Positions 1 to 9,235 of a stretch of 64,000 bases of DNA are shown here, one piece after another. The DNA is from DASTSN01 sp035760665. GTDB lineage: Bacteria; Bacteroidota; Bacteroidia; Chitinophagales; Chitinophagaceae. The notes under the pieces were generated by a model, which saw only the letters and a list, made by a program, of their open reading frames with translations, did no database searches and had not been told where the DNA came from. The stretch is taken from contig DASTSN010000071.1 of NCBI GenBank assembly GCA_035760665.1, positions 33,649 through 97,648 of the forward strand. Reading direction: 5' to 3'. Position 1 is the stretch's first letter. Every line of letters begins with the position of its first letter. The translations under genes and the position numbers were made by a program.

Positions 1-849
1 TTTATTGTTTAAACCAAAACCATGCTTCCCCTTTTCGTAGAGATACACCTGGTTTTTAACATGGTGGCGGGTTAATGCTGCGGCAAAGAGCAGTGTATTT
101 TTTACGTTTACTGTTTCATCGTCTTTCGCATGCACAAGAAAGCTGGGAGGAGTTTTAGCAGTAACCTGCCATTCATTGCTGTATTCTTTTATTTTCTCTT
201 CAGAGGGGTTTTTACCAAGCAGGTTATCGCGGGAGCCGATGTGCCCGATACTATCGGTAAAGCTGATTACGGGATAAGCCAGTATCATAAAGTCGGGTCG
301 CAGGCTGGTATGTTTGGGATTGGCAATGTAGGACCTGGAAAAATGTGTTCCTGCTGTGGAGGCAAGATGACCACCGGCAGAAAAGCCCACGATCCCCACA
401 CGGTGCTTATTAATACCCCATTGCCCGGCATTTTCCCTTACTAGTTTTATTGCCTGCTGCGCATCCTGCAGGGGGCCAATTTCGGGATTGATCATGGTAG
501 CGGTATCGGGTAAGCGATATTTCAAAACAAATGCAGCCACACCCATTTCGTTAAACCGCCTGGCAACATCATATCCTTCATGGCCTGCTGCAACAATCCA
601 GTATCCGCCGCCGGGGCATATGACAACAGCTGTTCCGGTTGCTTTTTCTTTGGGTGGCAGAAAAATGGTGAGAGTGGGACGGCTGATTTTATGAACGAGG
701 AGCATTCCATAAGAAGTGGTATCTGCATACTCTTCGTTGGGCTTGGGTTTTGCATTGGGAATTTTTCCGGGGTAAAGCGGTATTACTTGTTGTGCTGAGG
801 CCATAAAACATGAAAAAATAATAGGGAATAGCAATACTGTATATTTCAT
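1..849 (-). CDS. secreted alpha/beta hydrolase (esterase-like), 3' end cut by window edge
   Basis: Reading the minus strand from the ATG at 849 gives 283 open codons that run off the left edge without a stop, so the C-terminus is missing. A hydrophobic N-terminus ending in ASAQQ is a signal peptide, so the enzyme should act in the periplasm or outside the cell. The alpha/beta hydrolase landmarks appear in order: oxyanion-hole motif CPGGGY, nucleophile elbow GFSAGGH (Ser), acidic residue in HAKDDE, and the catalytic His in KHGFG almost at the edge. Only a short tail is therefore likely to be lost. This arrangement fits the acetyl-esterase/BD-FAE type that removes acyl groups from carbohydrates or small esters. 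The substrate cannot be told from sequence. Confidence 0.85.
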   Translation of the reverse strand, partial: MKYTVLLFPIIFSCFMASAQQVIPLYPGKIPNAKPKPNEEYADTTSYGMLLVHKISRPTLTIFLPPKEKATGTAVVICPGGGYWIVAAGHEGYDVARRFNEMGVAAFVLKYRLPDTATMINPEIGPLQDAQQAIKLVRENAGQWGINKHRVGIVGFSAGGHLASTAGTHFSRSYIANPKHTSLRPDFMILAYPVISFTDSIGHIGSRDNLLGKNPSEEKIKEYSNEWQVTAKTPPSFLVHAKDDETVNVKNTLLFAAALTRHHVKNQVYLYEKGKHGFGLNNK

Positions 850-890
850 TGTAGCGATGCGTTTCCTTCAAATCTACTATGAAAAAATAA

Positions 891-915
891 AAAGCCTTGT
901 ATAAAACAAGGCTTT
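891..915 (-). terminator. rho-independent terminator of queA
   Basis: A perfect 10-bp inverted repeat (AAAGCCTTGT / ACAAGGCTTT, 5-nt loop) is followed on the minus strand by TTTTATTTTTTC. It lies 28 nt after the queA stop and before the hydrolase start at 849, so it separates the two minus-strand genes. Confidence 0.85.
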
Positions 916-942
916 GGTATTCATTATTTTTAGTTATTGCTG

Positions 943-1992
943 TTAAACAATCAGCATGGCATCTCCGTAGCTGAAGAAGCGGTATTTATCTTTGATAGCT
1001 TTTTTATAAGCTTCCATCGTCAGTTCATACCCGGCAAAGGCGCAAGCCATGATGAGCAGGCTGGTTTTTGGCAAATGAAAGTTGGTCACCAGTGCATCGG
1101 CAATATTAAAATCGTAAGGCGGGTGAATGAACATATTGGTCCAGCCTTCGGAGGGTTTTAAGAGTTTTTGAGCTGTAAAAGATGATTCAACGGCCCGCAT
1201 GGTGGTGGTGCCGATGGAGCAGATGCGGTGCCCGTGTTCCTTTGCTTTGTTCACAATCTTACAGGCTGTTTCATCGATCCGGTAATACTCGGCATCCATT
1301 TTATGTTTGCTGAGATCTTCTACTTCTATCGGGCGAAAAGTGCCCAGCCCGGTGTGAAGCGTAACTTCTGCAAAGCGAATTCCTTTAATTTCCAGCCGCT
1401 TGATCAGTTCCCGGCTGAAGTGAAGACCGGCTGTGGGTGCGGCCACGGCGCCCTCGTGCTTTGCATATACAGTCTGGTAACGTTCTTTATCTTCCTCTTC
1501 GGGTTTGCGTTTAATGTATTTGGGCAGCGGCGTTTCTCCCAGTTTTTCCAGCATGGCCCGAAATTCTTCTTCGCTGTTTTCCCAGAGGAAACGAATGGTA
1601 CGTCCGCGGCTGGTAGTGTTGTCAATAACTTCTGCAACCAGTTCTTCACCATCGCCAAAATATAATTTATTGCCTACACGAATCTTACGGGCGGGATCAA
1701 CGATTACATCCCAAAGACGGTTGGGTTTGTTCAGTTCCCGCAGCAGAAATACTTCGATTTTGGCGCCGGTTTTTTCCTTGCGGCCGTACATCCTGGCTGG
1801 AAATACTTTTGTGTTGTTTACAATGAAAACATCCTTGTCATCGAAGTAATCCAGGATGTCACGAAAATGCTTGTTTTCAATCTGGCCGGTATGGCGGTGG
1901 ACCACCATCATCCGGGCATCTTCGCGTCTTTTCGTAGGGTGCTGAGCAATTAAGTTCAGGGGCAGATCAAACCGGAATTGAGAGAGCTTCAT
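943..1992 (-). CDS. queA: S-adenosylmethionine:tRNA ribosyltransferase-isomerase
   Basis: The 349-residue protein matches QueA along its full expected length. It begins MKLSQFRFDLP and carries the conserved blocks VNNTKVFPAR, PTAGLHFS and TTTMRAVES. QueA transfers and isomerises the ribosyl moiety of S-adenosylmethionine onto preQ1 at the wobble position of tRNA, giving epoxyqueuosine. The gene is monocistronic here, with a terminator just downstream and a long untranslated region upstream that contains a TACCTTTGC box at 2204-2211 on the same strand. No other queuosine gene is in the window. Confidence 0.96.
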   Translation of the reverse strand: MKLSQFRFDLPLNLIAQHPTKRREDARMMVVHRHTGQIENKHFRDILDYFDDKDVFIVNNTKVFPARMYGRKEKTGAKIEVFLLRELNKPNRLWDVIVDPARKIRVGNKLYFGDGEELVAEVIDNTTSRGRTIRFLWENSEEEFRAMLEKLGETPLPKYIKRKPEEEDKERYQTVYAKHEGAVAAPTAGLHFSRELIKRLEIKGIRFAEVTLHTGLGTFRPIEVEDLSKHKMDAEYYRIDETACKIVNKAKEHGHRICSIGTTTMRAVESSFTAQKLLKPSEGWTNMFIHPPYDFNIADALVTNFHLPKTSLLIMACAFAGYELTMEAYKKAIKDKYRFFSYGDAMLIV

Positions 1993-2355
1993 GTATTACT
2001 GCTTTTTGTTTTTGCCGGCCATAGTCAATCTATCAAATAAAAGGTATATGGATAACCTGTTCTTTAAGAATGATCTATTTAGCCTTTTGGGTAATTATTA
2101 TCGGCCATTGACACAATCCGTGAAGAAAGAAACCGGCAAGGAGATGATCCGAATCCGGTCTTACGGCACCGGGCTGGGTCAAAATGGCTGCTTTTAAAGT
2201 CGGCAAAGGTATAACATTTCGGATGGAAATAGCGTTTTAATGTGCACATTATTTTCACGTTGTCTTGCCGGCTGCAAAACAAATAAGATTCTATATAGCT
2301 TCCGGGCTTTCAGGCATCATACATTTGAATACATGAAATCATAATACTCGTCTGC
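1993..2355. other. 363-nt gene-free divergent region: queA leader and candidate promoters
   Basis: No credible gene lies between queA (minus) and the TraB-domain gene (plus). On the minus strand a TACCTTTGCC box (2204-2211) would give queA a leader of about 200 nt. That leader contains a short hairpin with CCGGT/ACCGG arms (2155-2159 with 2168-2172). On the plus strand TACATTTG (2320-2327) is a possible -7 box for the gene starting at 2356. No known riboswitch class was recognised. Confidence 0.5.
2204..2211 (-). promoter_or_regulatory. candidate -7 box for queA
   Basis: TACCTTTG followed by CC matches the Bacteroidota -7 consensus TAnnTTTG. It is identical to the boxes ahead of rpsU, the tRNA cluster and rplK in this window. 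No good TTG is seen at the -33 distance, so the call rests on the -7 box alone. Confidence 0.4.
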
Positions 2356-5300
2356 ATGATAAAACGATTGACTGTTTGGCTATTCATTTTTACGGCTTTT
2401 TTGTCTACGCATGCCCAGGTAAAAGGAAAGGACAAAAACTACCAGGGACTCCTGTGGGAAATTAGCGGTAATGGCCTGCAAAAGCCCTCTTACCTGTTTG
2501 GAACGATGCACGTGAGCAGTAAACTGGTCTTTCACCTGGCTGATTCTTTTTACTTAGCTATTCGGCAGGCCGATGTGGTGGCGCTGGAAACCAACCCGGA
2601 ATCGTGGCAGGAAGACATGAGTCAATTCGACTTCAGCACGGGGGAATGGCACAATTCATCACGGTATGCCCTGTATGAACAATTTAACCGTATGCCGAAT
2701 GATTACCTGAGCATTCACACGCTGGAGTTTGGTAAATACGAGAAACAGCTTGCGCAAGCCCTGTATAGTAATCCTTCCACCATTAATAATCTTTTGTACC
2801 GAACCTATGGCGATAATTCTGCTGATTTTGAAGAGGACACATATCTTGATATGTATATCTACCAGGTGGGAAAAAAAATGGGCAAGCGAGTAGCCGGCGT
2901 TGAAAATTACGGGGAAAGCATGCGCCTGATGGCAGAAGCCTATAACGATGCAGCCAAAGACCAAAGCCGTAAAGAAAAAAGCTATGATCTGGACAATGGG
3001 TACAGTGCCGATAAAATGCAGGAGGCTTACCGCACCGGCAATCTGGATTTGCTGGATTCGCTGAATAAGCTGCAAAGTTTTTCGGCTGCATTTGATGAAA
3101 AATTTTTGTACCGGCGGAATGAAATCCAGGCCCATTCTATGGACTCAATTTTAAAAACAGGGTCGTCATTGTTTGTCGGTGTTGGGGCTGCCCATTTACC
3201 AGGCGCCAGGGGTGTGATAGAATTACTGCGCCAAAAAGGCTATACGCTCAGGCCGGTGCTGATGAGCAGCAAAGAGAACAGCCGGCTGAAAGATATGGTT
3301 GAAAAGATCAGGGTGCCTGTATCATTTTATACTGTACAATCTGCGGATCATTTTTTTAGCGTGGATGTTCCCGGAAAACTCTACCCGTCGGACAACAACA
3401 ATGGGATGGTATACCAGGCGCAGTATGCTGATATGGCAAACGGTAGTTATTACATGGTCACCCGCGTTAAAACCAATAATGTAATGTGGGGGCATACACC
3501 TGACATATTGTATAAAAAACTCGACAGCCTTTTGTACGAAAATATTCCCGGAAAAATCCTTTCAAAAAAAGTTATTGAACGGGATGGATACAAAGGGCTT
3601 GATATTATCAACCGCACCAGGCGGGGCGATTTGCAGCGGTATCATATTTTCATCACCTCATTTGAACTGTTGTTTTTTAAAATGAGCGGTAATAGTGATT
3701 ACGTAAAAGTAGGTGATGAGGCGGATCATTTTTTTAACAGCATACGCCTGGAGCAATTTTCAAACACCGGCTGGATTGATTATACGCCATCTTTTGGCGG
3801 CTTTTCCGTTCGCCTGCCACACCAGGCGATTATCGGTAACGATGGAAGCTGGTTGTTTGACGCAGCTGACCAGGTAACCAACACATTTTACCGGGTTGTC
3901 CGCACGGATATTCATAACTATCATTTTGCCGGAACAGACACGTTTGATCTGCGGTTACTGCAGGAAAGCTTTGCCAGTTCGGTATATATTGACAAGATCC
4001 TGCAGCGGCGGTTGTTTACATATAACGGTTACCCGGCACTCGACTGCCGCTACCGTGATAAGGATGGCTCTCTCTTCCTGGTTCGCTTTATCATACAGGG
4101 ACCTCATTATTACACACTGGTGGCACATGGTAAAAAAATATTACCGGTCATGACATCCTTCCTGAACTCATTCAGGCTGCTACCATTCGTGTACGGCCCG
4201 CTGCAGCGGGTGAGCGATTCGGCTATGTATTATGCTGCATTGCAACCCGTTTCCCGGGAAATAAAAAAAGAGAAAATCAGCATGCCGGGAAACTATTCGT
4301 ACAACACTGCCGGTATGGATGACGAAGAAGATGCCGACACGATTGAAAAAGATGCGCTTGAAAAAGGCGTATACAGGAACATGGTAGTTGCCAATGATTC
4401 TACAGGTGAAGAAATTTTTGTTTCCTTTTATAAATCCGGTCGTTACCGTTACATAGCTGACAGCAGCTACCTCCGGCGAAAAGAGGCAGTGAGTCATTTC
4501 GGTGGTGATTCTTCCTGGATTATCCGGCGATGCAGCAGTTCTGCATTGCCGGATGGTACTCTGGTGTGGGATTATTTCTTATCGGATACCGGCAGCAGCC
4601 GGCAGATACATAACCGGGAATATTATCGCAATGGAATCAGCTATTCCGTTGCCACAGAAACCGACACTGTTTCGCAGCCAAGTATTTTTGTAAGCCGGTT
4701 TTTTGAAACTTTCACAGTAGCTGATTCGCTGCCAGCAGTGAATCCATTTGTGCGTAAATCGGATGTGTTTTTTGCTGATTTTTTCAGTAAGGATTCAGCG
4801 GCACATAAACTGGCGGTAAAAAATGTGCGCCAGATCAATATTACGGCGACCGATTTACCGATGATAAAAAAAGCCATTCATTCCCTTTCCTGGCAGGAAC
4901 GGAAATACATGGATATCAAAAAAATATTTATTAGCCGGCTGGCCAGTGTTACCACTAATGAATCAGCTGATTTCCTGAAAGAACTTTATTACGCTGCTGA
5001 AGATACCATTGAACTGCAGTACGCGGCGCTGAAAACTCTGCTGGAGCAGCAAACAACTTATGCCATGCAGGTTTTTGGCCGTATTGTTGCCGAGGAACCG
5101 CCCGTGTTTGATGTAGCCAGGAACAGTAACTGGGCAGATTATCCTTCTTCGTTTTATCTGAAAAATTACACCGGCAACAATGCTTATTCAAATAGAAGTT
5201 TTTGGGATGAATTGTATGATTCCTTGCAATTAACCAAAACAATTTTACCGCAGTTGCTACCACTGATGCAACTGGATGATTATAAATGGCCGGTTCTGAA

Positions 5301-6192
5301 ATTGCTGGGAACTATGGCGGACAGCGGTGTAGTTACAGCGTCTGATTATGATGATTATTTTAAAAAAATATGGCTTGAAACAAGGCTGGAGCTAAAAAAG
5401 CAGGTGATTGCAGAAAAGAAAAAAGCGATCGACATGGCCGGGAAGGACGCAATGGCAGCAGGTAATACATCTCGCGATAAAGAAGAGGATACCGGGAATG
5501 AAAATCTTACTTTGTATGCTACGTTGCTCTTGCCTTTTTACGATATTAATAAAGACGTGCCGCCGGTGATTAAAAAAATACTTGAATCAGCAGATAACCG
5601 GCTCCGGTATTCCGTCACCGCATTGTTACTCAGGAAAAATAAATCAGTACCAGATAGCCTGTTAAATTATTTTGCCAGTAATGATGATTACCGGTACGAG
5701 TTGTATACGGATTTGAAGGAGTCGAATCAACTAGAAAAATTTCCGGCCCGGTATAATACACATATTGAGCTTGCCCGCAGCAAGCTTATCTGGTTGAAAC
5801 AAGGGGATAAACCAGATTCTCTTCTCTATATTAACCGGCTGCCGGCAACATATGAAGGCTACCACGGCTATGTGTATTTTTTCCGCTATAAACAAAAGAA
5901 AGATGATGATATCTGGCGGATTGCTTCTGTTGGCCTGGTGCCGGAAAAACCATCTGTTTTTTCGTTTGATGACAAAAGCGAACTGCAAAATGTTAATTCG
6001 TATGCACAATTTCTCACCGCAGCAGCCGATCCGTTTACAGATTTCAGTGATGCGCAGTTGACTGGTGAGGAACCGGTCAATACCCAGCTGCAGCGATTTT
6101 TAAAAATGCTGCTGTATTCAACCCAAAAAAGTGCCCGTGCGTTTTATGACCGGAATGACCGAAACAGCCTGATTTTTTCGCAACACTATTAG
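2356..6192 (+). CDS. TraB/GumN-domain protein with a very long uncharacterised extension
   Basis: This is a 1278-residue protein with an N-terminal signal peptide ending near residue 20 (STHAQ). Residues about 30-300 form a TraB/GumN domain: GTMH at 49-52 near the start and GAAHLPGARG around 270-280, followed by the usual LLRQKGY. TraB/GumN proteins are metalloprotease-like or of unknown activity and normally end near 300 residues. The remaining roughly 980 residues match no family I know. Residues around 320-780 are rich in beta-type aromatic patterns, and about 830-1140 look helical, with a charged Lys/Glu stretch near 1015-1060. It is probably periplasmic or attached to the outer membrane. 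The gene stands alone and overlaps the convergent ABC gene stop by 4 nt, leaving no room for a shared terminator. Confidence 0.75.
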   Translation: MIKRLTVWLFIFTAFLSTHAQVKGKDKNYQGLLWEISGNGLQKPSYLFGTMHVSSKLVFHLADSFYLAIRQADVVALETNPESWQEDMSQFDFSTGEWHNSSRYALYEQFNRMPNDYLSIHTLEFGKYEKQLAQALYSNPSTINNLLYRTYGDNSADFEEDTYLDMYIYQVGKKMGKRVAGVENYGESMRLMAEAYNDAAKDQSRKEKSYDLDNGYSADKMQEAYRTGNLDLLDSLNKLQSFSAAFDEKFLYRRNEIQAHSMDSILKTGSSLFVGVGAAHLPGARGVIELLRQKGYTLRPVLMSSKENSRLKDMVEKIRVPVSFYTVQSADHFFSVDVPGKLYPSDNNNGMVYQAQYADMANGSYYMVTRVKTNNVMWGHTPDILYKKLDSLLYENIPGKILSKKVIERDGYKGLDIINRTRRGDLQRYHIFITSFELLFFKMSGNSDYVKVGDEADHFFNSIRLEQFSNTGWIDYTPSFGGFSVRLPHQAIIGNDGSWLFDAADQVTNTFYRVVRTDIHNYHFAGTDTFDLRLLQESFASSVYIDKILQRRLFTYNGYPALDCRYRDKDGSLFLVRFIIQGPHYYTLVAHGKKILPVMTSFLNSFRLLPFVYGPLQRVSDSAMYYAALQPVSREIKKEKISMPGNYSYNTAGMDDEEDADTIEKDALEKGVYRNMVVANDSTGEEIFVSFYKSGRYRYIADSSYLRRKEAVSHFGGDSSWIIRRCSSSALPDGTLVWDYFLSDTGSSRQIHNREYYRNGISYSVATETDTVSQPSIFVSRFFETFTVADSLPAVNPFVRKSDVFFADFFSKDSAAHKLAVKNVRQINITATDLPMIKKAIHSLSWQERKYMDIKKIFISRLASVTTNESADFLKELYYAAEDTIELQYAALKTLLEQQTTYAMQVFGRIVAEEPPVFDVARNSNWADYPSSFYLKNYTGNNAYSNRSFWDELYDSLQLTKTILPQLLPLMQLDDYKWPVLKLLGTMADSGVVTASDYDDYFKKIWLETRLELKKQVIAEKKKAIDMAGKDAMAAGNTSRDKEEDTGNENLTLYATLLLPFYDINKDVPPVIKKILESADNRLRYSVTALLLRKNKSVPDSLLNYFASNDDYRYELYTDLKESNQLEKFPARYNTHIELARSKLIWLKQGDKPDSLLYINRLPATYEGYHGYVYFFRYKQKKDDDIWRIASVGLVPEKPSVFSFDDKSELQNVNSYAQFLTAAADPFTDFSDAQLTGEEPVNTQLQRFLKMLLYSTQKSARAFYDRNDRNSLIFSQHY

Positions 6193-7907
6193 GCTGATAT
6201 GCCTTTGGGAATAGAGGCGATCAGGTTTTTCGTGTAGTCATGCGCGGGATTAAAATAAATAGTATCCGGATTACCAGATTCAATAATCTTTCCTTTTTGC
6301 ATCACCATTATTCTGTCGCTGATGTAGCGAACCACTGCAAGATCGTGGGAGATAAAGATAACGGTAAAGCCAAACTCGTTTTTTAAATCATTCAGCAGGT
6401 TAAGCACCTGTGCCTGCACGCTCACATCCAGGGCGGAAACGGATTCATCGCACACCAAGAATGACGGGTTTAATGCCAGGGCCCTGGCAATCACAATCCG
6501 CTGCCGCTGACCACCGGAAAATTCATGTGGGTAACGATTAAAAAAATCGGCTGTCAGGTTCACTTTTTCTAATAAGGCAATAGCTTTTTCTTTACGTTCT
6601 TTTCTGGATAGTAGCCCGTGAACCCGCATAGGTTCTGTAATGGCTTCACCAATAGTCAGGCGTGGGTTTAACGAGGAATACGGATCCTGGAACACCAGTT
6701 GGAGGTCTTTCCTCAGAGGTTTTAAGGCTTTTTCATTTTGTGCCGTCAAGTTTTGCCCGTTGTAATAAATTGTTCCGTGGGTTGGTTCTACCAGTCGCAG
6801 CAGTGTTCTGCCAAGTGTTGTTTTCCCGCAGCCAGATTCTCCCACCAGTCCCAGTATTTCGTCTTTGTAAACAACAAAATTTACATCATCAACCGCGGCA
6901 GTAAAACTGACAGGCTTTCCAAATATATTATTACGGGATGGATATAACACACTGAGATGTTCTGCCTGCAGGAGTACGGTACTTGGTTGCTGATTTTTAT
7001 TCTTGGCAATTGCAGAGCCTGTGTTGTTGGGTGGCGGAGTTGCGTGGTCAAGAAAATCACTTACAACAGGTAAGCGATCTCCTTTTTTATGTAAAACCGG
7101 CCGGCAGGTCAGCAGCGCTTTTGTGTATGCATGTGCAGGCTGCCGAAAGATTTTATCTACAGTATTGTGTTCGAGTATTTCCCCTTTATACATAACAACG
7201 GCTCGGTCGGCTATTTCTGCCACCACGCCCAGGTCGTGGGTGATGAAAATAACACCCATGTTCACCTGTTTTTGTAAATCTTTGATGAGGGTCAGAATTG
7301 TTTTTTGTACCGTTACATCCAGGGCTGTGGTCGGTTCATCACAGATCAGTAAAGCCGGTTCGCAGGCCATTGCCATAGCAATCATGACTCGTTGTTTTTG
7401 GCCGCCGCTTAGCTGGTGAGGGTAGCGGTAAAAAATTTTTGCCGGATCGGGCAGTTGAACTTTTTCAAACCAGCTAATGGTCTCCCGGGCTGCTTTTTTT
7501 CGGGAAACGTTTTTGTGGAGACGAATTGTTTCAGCCACCTGGTCTCCGCAGGTCATGACCGGGTTGAGAGAGGTCATTGGTTCCTGGAAAACCATCGCAA
7601 TTTTGTTGCCCCGGATCTGCTGCAGCTCCTTGTCTTTCAGTTGCAGCAGGTTGATACAGTTTCGTTGGTCTTCTGAAAAAAGGATTTCCCCCTTCGTGAA
7701 TTTCGCCGGTGGTGCTGGTAACAGTTGCAGGATAGATAGAGAGGTTACGGATTTACCAGATCCGGATTCACCTACAAGGGCCACAATTTCTCCCCTGTTC
7801 ACTGAAAATGAAACATTACGGAGAGCTGTAACCGATTTTTTTTCCGTTACAAAATCGACGGACAGATTTTTTATTTCTAAGAGAGGCTGCATTTGTGTTA
7901 TCATCAA
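6189..7907 (-). CDS. peptide-type ABC transporter ATPase, two nucleotide-binding domains fused
   Basis: The 572-residue protein contains two complete ABC ATPase domains in tandem, equivalent to DppD/OppD fused to DppF/OppF. The first has Walker A GESGSGKS (46-53), signature LSGGQ and Walker B LLICDEP. The second has GESGCGKT, signature FSGGQ and a Walker B reading LVCDES, with Ser where Pro is usual. Each half ends with the oligopeptide-transporter extension (PAHAYTKALL and PAHDYTKNLI). It should power import of di- or oligopeptides, or of nickel or glycan-type solutes, with permeases encoded elsewhere. Its ATG overlaps the AMP nucleosidase stop by 4 nt, so the two are translationally coupled. 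Confidence 0.93.
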   Translation of the reverse strand: MMITQMQPLLEIKNLSVDFVTEKKSVTALRNVSFSVNRGEIVALVGESGSGKSVTSLSILQLLPAPPAKFTKGEILFSEDQRNCINLLQLKDKELQQIRGNKIAMVFQEPMTSLNPVMTCGDQVAETIRLHKNVSRKKAARETISWFEKVQLPDPAKIFYRYPHQLSGGQKQRVMIAMAMACEPALLICDEPTTALDVTVQKTILTLIKDLQKQVNMGVIFITHDLGVVAEIADRAVVMYKGEILEHNTVDKIFRQPAHAYTKALLTCRPVLHKKGDRLPVVSDFLDHATPPPNNTGSAIAKNKNQQPSTVLLQAEHLSVLYPSRNNIFGKPVSFTAAVDDVNFVVYKDEILGLVGESGCGKTTLGRTLLRLVEPTHGTIYYNGQNLTAQNEKALKPLRKDLQLVFQDPYSSLNPRLTIGEAITEPMRVHGLLSRKERKEKAIALLEKVNLTADFFNRYPHEFSGGQRQRIVIARALALNPSFLVCDESVSALDVSVQAQVLNLLNDLKNEFGFTVIFISHDLAVVRYISDRIMVMQKGKIIESGNPDTIYFNPAHDYTKNLIASIPKGISA

Positions 7908-8674
7908 AAGCGGAGATGTCGTACGGTTAGTCCGTCATTGATGAGTTGTTTCAGCGAGTCAATGCCGATTTTTAAATGGTTTTCCACATATTTTTCGGTT
8001 ACTTTTTTATCGCTGGCTTCTGTTTTTACACCTTCGGCCACCATGGGCTGATCACTTACCAGTAACAAAGCTCCGGTGGGTATTTTATTATAAAATCCCA
8101 CTGTGAAGATGGTGGCAGTTTCCATATCGATGGCGTAAGCCCTGATTTTTTGCAGGTACTGCTTAAAATCTTCATCGTGTTCCCATACCCGACGGTTGGT
8201 GGTATAAACAGTACCGGTCCAGTAATCTACCCTGTAATCGCGAATAGTGGTGGAAACGGCTTTTTGCAGGGCAAATGCCGGCAATGCCGGTACTTCCGAA
8301 GGGAAATAATCATTCGAAGTTCCTTCGCCCCTGATTGCAGCAATAGGTAAAATCAGGTCACCGATTTTATTCCTCTTTTTCAAACCGCCGCATTTTCCCA
8401 GGAATAGGACTGCTTTGGGTTCAATAGCAGTGAGCAGATCCATGATGGTGGCAGCAGTGGGACTGCCCATGCCAAAATTGATAATAGTGATATCTTCCGA
8501 CGTGGCACATTGCATGGGTCTGTCTTCACCTTTAATCACTACGTTGTTCCATTCGGCAAAAAGATTAACGTAATTGCCAAAGTTGGTCAGCAGGATGTAT
8601 TTCCCAAAATTTTCAAGCTTCTCCCCGGTGTAACGGGGTAGCCAGTTTAGAACAATTTCTTCTTTCGTCTTCAT
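7904..8674 (-). CDS. amn: AMP nucleosidase
   Basis: This 256-residue protein belongs to the PNP/UDP phosphorylase superfamily and resembles the short AMP nucleosidase common in Bacteroidota, which lacks the large N-terminal domain of the E. coli enzyme. It hydrolyses AMP to adenine and ribose 5-phosphate and so drains the adenylate pool. Visible family motifs are NFGMGSPTAATIMDLL, the FLGKCGGLKK loop, and AIDMETATIF with the Glu that contacts the nucleoside ribose. The coupling of its stop codon to an ABC transporter ATPase suggests coordinated expression but does not prove a functional link. Confidence 0.9.
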   Translation of the reverse strand: MKTKEEIVLNWLPRYTGEKLENFGKYILLTNFGNYVNLFAEWNNVVIKGEDRPMQCATSEDITIINFGMGSPTAATIMDLLTAIEPKAVLFLGKCGGLKKRNKIGDLILPIAAIRGEGTSNDYFPSEVPALPAFALQKAVSTTIRDYRVDYWTGTVYTTNRRVWEHDEDFKQYLQKIRAYAIDMETATIFTVGFYNKIPTGALLLVSDQPMVAEGVKTEASDKKVTEKYVENHLKIGIDSLKQLINDGLTVRHLRF

Positions 8675-8723
8675 ATCCTTATCTGTTAAATGCTGCTAAT
8701 TTAAAACAATTATTTTCGTGGAT

Positions 8724-9167
8724 ATGATAATCGTGAAATATCCCGAACCGGATTTCCGGCTGAAGAAGGAAGACGGCAAGGAATTTATCTTCGATACCAT
8801 CCGCAAACAATGGATCAGGCTGACGGAGGAAGAATGGGTGCGGCAAAATTTTATTGCATACCTGGTGCGGGTATTGCAGTACCCGGCTTCCATGATCGCG
8901 ATCGAAAAGGAAATTACGTTAGGCGATCTAAAAAAGCGGTTTGATATTCTGGTGTATAACCGGTCGCATCAGCCCTGGATGCTGGTGGAGTGCAAGCGGC
9001 AGGACGTGCCAGCTGGCGATACAGTACTCGAGCAGGCCCTGCGATATCACATCAGTATTCCTGCAGCGGTTATTGTCATTACAAATGGCGATGTCACATT
9101 TGGCTGGCGAAAAATTAACGGTCAGCTGGTGGGCATTGATGGTTTGCCGGCATGGGGTAGTACCTGA
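8724..9167 (+). CDS. stand-alone HsdR_N-type (type I restriction R subunit N-terminal) protein
   Basis: This protein of about 147 residues consists only of the nuclease-fold N-terminal domain found in type I restriction R subunits. The PD-(D/E)xK core is visible as RFDILVY followed by MLVECKRQ, with the strand-helix pattern and a downstream QALRYH helix. There is no helicase domain, and no methylase or specificity subunit lies nearby, so it is not a complete restriction enzyme. Small proteins of this type are common single genes in Bacteroidota and have no known role. The start is placed at ATG 8724 (MIIVKYPEPDF); a GTG two codons earlier at 8718 is possible. It is divergent from amn and ends at a bidirectional terminator. 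Confidence 0.8.
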   Translation: MIIVKYPEPDFRLKKEDGKEFIFDTIRKQWIRLTEEEWVRQNFIAYLVRVLQYPASMIAIEKEITLGDLKKRFDILVYNRSHQPWMLVECKRQDVPAGDTVLEQALRYHISIPAAVIVITNGDVTFGWRKINGQLVGIDGLPAWGST

Positions 9168-9183
9168 TTTTTGATGCCCAACA

Positions 9184-9213
9184 AAAAATCCTGCCGGGAT
9201 GAGCAGGATTTTT
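9184..9213. terminator. bidirectional terminator between the HsdR_N-like gene and gdhA
   Basis: Arms AAAAATCCTGC (9184-9194) and GCAGGATTTTT (9203-9213) with an 8-nt loop form an 11-bp perfect stem flanked by A and T runs. It can serve both convergent genes. Confidence 0.88.
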
Positions 9214-9235
9214 GCAATAGGCATTTGTATTTTGT

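Noticed and set aside
8724..9167. Type I restriction system
   Set aside because: Only the nuclease-fold domain is present; no helicase, hsdM or hsdS exists in the window.
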